DNA of 38,004 nucleotides from Spirobacillus cienkowskii (GTDB lineage Bacteria; Bdellovibrionota_B; Oligoflexia; Silvanigrellales; Silvanigrellaceae): NCBI GenBank assembly GCA_003339605.1, contig QOVW01000081.1, positions 1 to 38,004 of the forward strand, read 5' to 3'. Shown piece by piece: positions 34,298 to 38,004 of this stretch (position 1 is its first letter; each line of letters starts with the position of its first letter). The notes under the pieces were generated by a model. It saw only the letters and a program-made list of their open reading frames with translations, ran no database searches and was not told where the DNA came from. The position numbers and the translations under genes were made by a program.

Positions 34298-37258
34298 ATG
34301 ACATATTTGCAAGATACTGATAATCAAAGCTTTCCACTTATTTCTAACTGGCTGACACAATCTAAAGAATTAGCACCACACCTCAAACCCATATTAGAAC
34401 GCCTAAGTTTTGAGCATTGTTCTGGAATTGCCTTATCGCAGCTAGAATCGCCCATGATGAAGCAGTTTCGCCAAAGCAAAGACGAAGCGCCTGATGCGTT
34501 GTTATTTTTTAGAATGGGAGACTTTTACGAACTATTTGGGCTAGATGCCATTATTGCTTCAGACATTTGCGGTTTAACATTAACCTCACGCGATAAATCC
34601 AGCCCAAATCCTGTGCCCATGGCCGGAGTTCCTGTCGTTGGCTATAAAAATGCGCTTCGTAAATGTGTTTTAGCTGGTTTTAAAGTTGCAGTTTGCGAAC
34701 AAATCGAAGATCCAAAATTAGCAAAAGGAATTGTAAAACGAGAAATTGTCCGCATTGCAACCCCGGCAGTTCCAGGAGACTTAGCCGATGACGAAAATCA
34801 AATGGAATCGCAGCATGGCTGCTATCTTGCAAGCATTATAGAATTTAAAAAATGTTTTACTTTTTCTTATGTTGACGTATCTACTGGCGAATTTCGTATC
34901 ACTTCGCAATTGTCAGAATCACTACTCATTCAAGAAATTTCAACAATTTTACCAAGAGAATTATTAGTACCACAAGCTTTAATTTCTAAAATAAAAACAA
35001 TAATTACAAATAATCAACAACAAATTCCAACCATTGTCAGTCCCATTGAACTGTGGATCTTACGCTCTGAATCTGCATGCAAAGAGTTATTTTGTGAATT
35101 TTTTGTAGAAAAAGATTTTAATCGTTTTGGATTATCACAAACTCAACATGGCTTAACTGCTGTAGCTGCTATCTTACATTATCTTAAAAACACACAAAAA
35201 AATGTGTTACAAAATATTAAAAATATTTCTACCTACGAACTTTCGCAACATCTTATTATTGATGGTGGTACAAGAAAGCATTTGGATTTTTTTGCAACAT
35301 CATCAGGAGATCGCAAGGGAAGTTTATTTCATTTTTTAAATAAATGCAAAACTGCTGTTGGAAGCCGATTATTATTGCATAAGCTCAAATACCCTTTTAA
35401 AAAGCAAGACGATGTTGCAAAATCCCACAATAAAATTACAGATCTCCTAAATCATTCTCTTATTGCAAATGAGTTGACTGTTTTTTTAAAAGAAACAGCA
35501 GATATCGAACGCATACTCTCTCGCGCAGCCCAAAAACACCTCGATACCCGAGGTATGGCATGGTTACGCAACACCCTTATTCTGCTGCCAAAATTTAAAG
35601 AAACTATCGAAACTATTGCCAATTCAGTATTTTATACTGAAATTCAAAACTTTTTTTATGATATCGATGCTTTAAAAGCACTCTCCCAATTGCTTAAGGC
35701 AAGCTTGGTTGAAGATCCGGCTCCAATCATAGGCAAAGGGGGCACAATATTTCAAAAAGGGTTTTCGAGCGAACTCGATAAGGCCATCGATCTCACCACA
35801 AATTTTAATGACTTACTTGCAAATTTAGAAAAGAAAGAAAGAGAAAATGCCCAAATTGCAACCCTAAAAATTGGTTACACCGGTGCATTTGGTTATTATT
35901 TTGAAATTTCAAAAGGAAAAATTGCTCAAGCGCCAAAACATTTTATTCGCAAACAAACATTAACAAATTGCGAAAGATACATCACACCAGAACTTAAAGA
36001 GCTTGAAGAGCAAGCCTTACATGCCGCTGAAACCCGCGCTACACTTGAAAAAGAACTACTTGAAACCATTCGAGTACAAATTTTAGAACATTCTGAGCCA
36101 CTGCTCAAAATTGCACAATGTATTGCTGAAGTTGATTTAACGGTAACATTCGCGCAACTTGCTCAAGAGTTTAATTGGTGCAAACCTATTTTGACTGAGG
36201 AAAATATCACAGAACTGCAGGAGTCTGTGCATCCTATTTTGGCGCAATTTGCACCAAGCAATGAACCTTTTATTGCAAACGACATTACCTTAGGACATCA
36301 AAACGGCAACAATGCACAAAGCCAACCCTTAATTCATTTGATTACAGGGCCTAACATGGCAGGTAAAAGCACAATCATGCGTCAGGTTGCTGTTGCGCAA
36401 GTGCTTTGCCAAATTGGCTGCTTTGTTCCTGCTAGCAATGCAAAAATTGGAATGGTTGATCGTATTTTTACCCGTATTGGCTCGGGTGATAATGCTCTCA
36501 AAAATCAATCCACATTTATGGTTGAAATGTTGGAAACTGCACACATGCTGCAATTTGCAACCGAAAAAAGTTTGCTAATACTTGATGAAATTGGCAGAGG
36601 AACCTCAACGTTTGATGGTTTGTCTTTAGCATGGGCCATTTTAGAAAGTTTGCATAATCAGGTAAAAGCAAGAACGCTGTTTTCGACCCATTATCACGAA
36701 CTTCAAGATGTTGTTAAAAACTGTCCAAACATCTTGCCAATGCATATGCAAGCCACTGAAATTATTAATAATTTAAATACAGATTCCGCGCAAAAAAGCA
36801 TTCAATTTACGCGCAAATACAAAACCGGCGCAGCAGGCAAAAGCTACGGACTGCATGTTGCAGAACTGGCAGGTATTCCGCAAAATATTATTCAAAGAGC
36901 GAGCGAGGTTCTGCAAAATTTAGAGACACAAAACTTAAAACGCGCATGTCATCTAGAAACCGCAATAACACCAATTTCTATAGAAAGTGACAAGGGACAC
37001 GAGCCAAAACACACTACATCAACCTATAAACACAATGAGTTACAAGACTTCTTGGCAGAATTAGACCTAGATCTTATAAGCCCCAAAAACGCACTCGATA
37101 CATTGTATGCTCTCAAAGAGATGATACAAACACATGAAATTCTTAACAAAATAGCATTAGAATCTCTTGTCCCACAACAACGAATTCACTATAAAGCCTT
37201 AAAAGAGCACAAAAAAAGAAAAGAAACCACATCAGAACACAAACCCACTCTATTTTAA
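34298..37258 (+). CDS. mutS: DNA mismatch repair ATPase MutS
   Basis: A 986-residue mismatch-recognition protein. The mismatch-binding motif is FRMGDFYELF (71-80), with F76 and E78 as the base-stacking and contacting residues. Connector, lever and clamp domains follow, then the ABC-type ATPase: Walker A GPNMAGKST near 685, the signature region around STFMVEMLETAHML, Walker B LLILDEIGRGTSTFDG near 760, and the STHYHEL switch. It is longer than the usual 850 or so residues because of a roughly 50-residue N-terminal extension before MMKQFRQSK and a longer C-terminal region (a Lys/His/Thr-rich segment near 890-910 and a basic tail). MutL is not adjacent. The start depends on AAGG inside the leader hairpin. 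Confidence 0.96.
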   Translation: MTYLQDTDNQSFPLISNWLTQSKELAPHLKPILERLSFEHCSGIALSQLESPMMKQFRQSKDEAPDALLFFRMGDFYELFGLDAIIASDICGLTLTSRDKSSPNPVPMAGVPVVGYKNALRKCVLAGFKVAVCEQIEDPKLAKGIVKREIVRIATPAVPGDLADDENQMESQHGCYLASIIEFKKCFTFSYVDVSTGEFRITSQLSESLLIQEISTILPRELLVPQALISKIKTIITNNQQQIPTIVSPIELWILRSESACKELFCEFFVEKDFNRFGLSQTQHGLTAVAAILHYLKNTQKNVLQNIKNISTYELSQHLIIDGGTRKHLDFFATSSGDRKGSLFHFLNKCKTAVGSRLLLHKLKYPFKKQDDVAKSHNKITDLLNHSLIANELTVFLKETADIERILSRAAQKHLDTRGMAWLRNTLILLPKFKETIETIANSVFYTEIQNFFYDIDALKALSQLLKASLVEDPAPIIGKGGTIFQKGFSSELDKAIDLTTNFNDLLANLEKKERENAQIATLKIGYTGAFGYYFEISKGKIAQAPKHFIRKQTLTNCERYITPELKELEEQALHAAETRATLEKELLETIRVQILEHSEPLLKIAQCIAEVDLTVTFAQLAQEFNWCKPILTEENITELQESVHPILAQFAPSNEPFIANDITLGHQNGNNAQSQPLIHLITGPNMAGKSTIMRQVAVAQVLCQIGCFVPASNAKIGMVDRIFTRIGSGDNALKNQSTFMVEMLETAHMLQFATEKSLLILDEIGRGTSTFDGLSLAWAILESLHNQVKARTLFSTHYHELQDVVKNCPNILPMHMQATEIINNLNTDSAQKSIQFTRKYKTGAAGKSYGLHVAELAGIPQNIIQRASEVLQNLETQNLKRACHLETAITPISIESDKGHEPKHTTSTYKHNELQDFLAELDLDLISPKNALDTLYALKEMIQTHEILNKIALESLVPQQRIHYKALKEHKKRKETTSEHKPTLF

Positions 37259-37314
37259 CTTGACGCAAACAAGTTGCTGTGTTTATCTGTTTTTTCATGT
37301 TTTGTTGAGTTGCT

Positions 37315-37338
37315 GCGTTGGATATATACGCCCAACGC
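37315..37338 (+). promoter_or_regulatory. Stem-loop in the rpsR leader
   Basis: GCGTTGG (37315-37321) pairs with CCAACGC (37332-37338) around a ten-base AT-rich loop, about 42 bases before the rpsR ATG. GCTGCTGCCGC follows at once. An autoregulatory ribosomal-protein leader is possible. TTGACG at 37260-37265 may be the promoter -35. Confidence 0.4.
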
Positions 37339-37380
37339 TGCTGCCGCATCGTAATTCACAAACTTCTTTAGGGGTTTTCC

Positions 37381-37626
37381 ATGGCAGTATCCACAGGTAA
37401 GAAAAAGCGTCGCTATTCCAGACCAAAGCGCACGCTCGATCCACAAATCACTTTTGATTATAAAGACACACAACTATTACGCCGTTTTGTTACAGAACAC
37501 GGCAAAATTGTTCCTCGTCGCATCAGCGGCGCTAGTGCACAACAACAACGCTCTTTAACTTTAGCTGTTAAACGCGCACGTACTATGGCAATTTTAAGCT
37601 ACGGCCAAGGTAGTGATTCACGTTAA
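37381..37626 (+). CDS. rpsR: 30S ribosomal protein bS18
   Basis: An 81-residue small-subunit ribosomal protein that pairs with bS6 on the 30S platform. Family features are the basic N-terminus ([11 protein letters not shown]), [26 protein letters not shown] (about 25-50) and the helix [26 protein letters not shown] seven bases before the ATG supports the start. In many bacteria rpsR lies between rpsF and rplI; here it stands alone, with mutS upstream and a terminator right after, so it must be controlled apart from bS6. Confidence 0.96.
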   Translation: MAVSTGKKKRRYSRPKRTLDPQITFDYKDTQLLRRFVTEHGKIVPRRISGASAQQQRSLTLAVKRARTMAILSYGQGSDSR

Positions 37627-37650
37627 TTGTAATTATTGAGTCTTTTATTT

Positions 37651-37682
37651 AAAAGGTAGTTTAAATACTACCTTTTTTTTAT
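37651..37682 (+). terminator. Intrinsic terminator after rpsR
   Basis: AAAAGGTAGT (37651-37660) pairs with ACTACCTTTT, with a six-base loop, then continuing T residues to about 37680. Because the left side is A-rich, it could also act for minus-strand transcripts. Confidence 0.85.
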
Positions 37683-37690
37683 TGTCATGA

Positions 37691-37906
37691 CTACAACATA
37701 TCCTTTGGGTTTTCTGCGGCGATCACAGTAACACGACTCTCTATATTTTTATATTTAACCGTAAAAGTCGCTTTTTGATCTATTTCGGGATAATTTTTTG
37801 TCCCGTCTATGTTAGTACCATAGGCACAAATTTTCATGTCCTTGTCCTTAGTAGAAAACATATTAAAATTAGCGTTTTCATCCGTAGAAAGTTTGGTTTG
37901 AAACAC
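37691..37906 (-). CDS. Hypothetical small protein or C-terminal remnant of a gene
   Basis: A 71-codon frame that I cannot assign. The only start is a GTG (37906) with a poor ribosome binding site. The frame is readable further upstream as WTAYN back to a TAG at 37922-37924, and beyond the TAG as ATG-TTA-AAA-ACT (37936-37925). The predicted peptide has alternating hydrophobic residues (ATFTVKYKNIESRVTVIAA) suggesting beta strands. The most economical reading is the surviving 3' end of a gene with a disrupted N-terminus. A genuine short protein is possible. Confidence 0.3.
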   Translation of the reverse strand: MFQTKLSTDENANFNMFSTKDKDMKICAYGTNIDGTKNYPEIDQKATFTVKYKNIESRVTVIAAENPKDML

Positions 37907-38004
37907 ATTATACGCCGTCCACTAAGTTTTTAACATAAGCTTGCCTTAGGTTTTGAATTCATAATTGACTTGACAATTTTTTGTGTTAATTGATTCCAAC
38001 CACT

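Overview
This 38 kb window is an AT-rich, gene-dense bacterial chromosome segment of mostly housekeeping genes. The cell is Gram-negative: it has YajC-SecD-SecF and a FadL-like outer-membrane protein. It is probably flagellated, because a near-consensus sigma-28 promoter precedes an array of chemoreceptors. Many genes use GGGGTG or GGAG ribosome binding sites. Gene content and composition recall the Bdellovibrionota (Oligoflexia/Silvanigrellales), but that placement is an impression and not a demonstrated assignment. I saw no rRNA, tRNA, CRISPR array, transposase, integrase or phage module.

Layout. 0-4 kb: an Irr-like Fur-family regulator and a TRIC-type channel (minus), then a cysteine desulfurase and a GlpD-like flavoprotein lacking its C-terminal domain (plus). 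4-6.8 kb: a dicarboxylate/glutamate symporter followed by a membrane PP2C/SpoIIE phosphatase with a PilJ-like sensor. 6.8-14.4 kb (minus): an acyl-CoA dehydrogenase, yajC, secD, secF and recJ in one head-to-tail run, then a membrane protein that looks like a degenerate histidine kinase. 14.5-20.5 kb (plus): three tandem HAMP-less chemoreceptors and a FadL-like porin. The third receptor is broken by an in-frame amber codon. 20.5-26.3 kb (minus): a pseudouridine synthase, an NfeD/SPFH pair, a spermidine-synthase-like enzyme and a 740-residue transporter-HEAT protein. 26.4-29.7 kb (minus): pdhA-pdhB-pdhC, with a 20-bp palindrome upstream and a terminator downstream. 29.9-38 kb: an arginine dihydrolase/DDAH-like hydrolase (minus), a GT4 glycosyltransferase, typA, mutS and rpsR (plus), and a possible gene remnant at the right edge.

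How genes work together. SecD, SecF and YajC form the accessory complex of the Sec translocon. PdhA, PdhB and PdhC make the pyruvate dehydrogenase complex apart from E3, which is not in the window. SPFH and NfeD proteins are a known membrane pair. The chemoreceptors and the porin appear to share a transcription unit.

The less ordinary points are: a perfect 23-bp hairpin that buries the ribosome binding site of the spermidine-synthase-like gene; the coupling of that gene to a nucleotide-transporter-like HEAT protein; the amber-split chemoreceptor; the pseudo-kinase; the truncated GlpD; and hairpins or palindromes at the starts of secD, pdhA, typA, mutS and rpsR. No obviously new multi-gene system was found.
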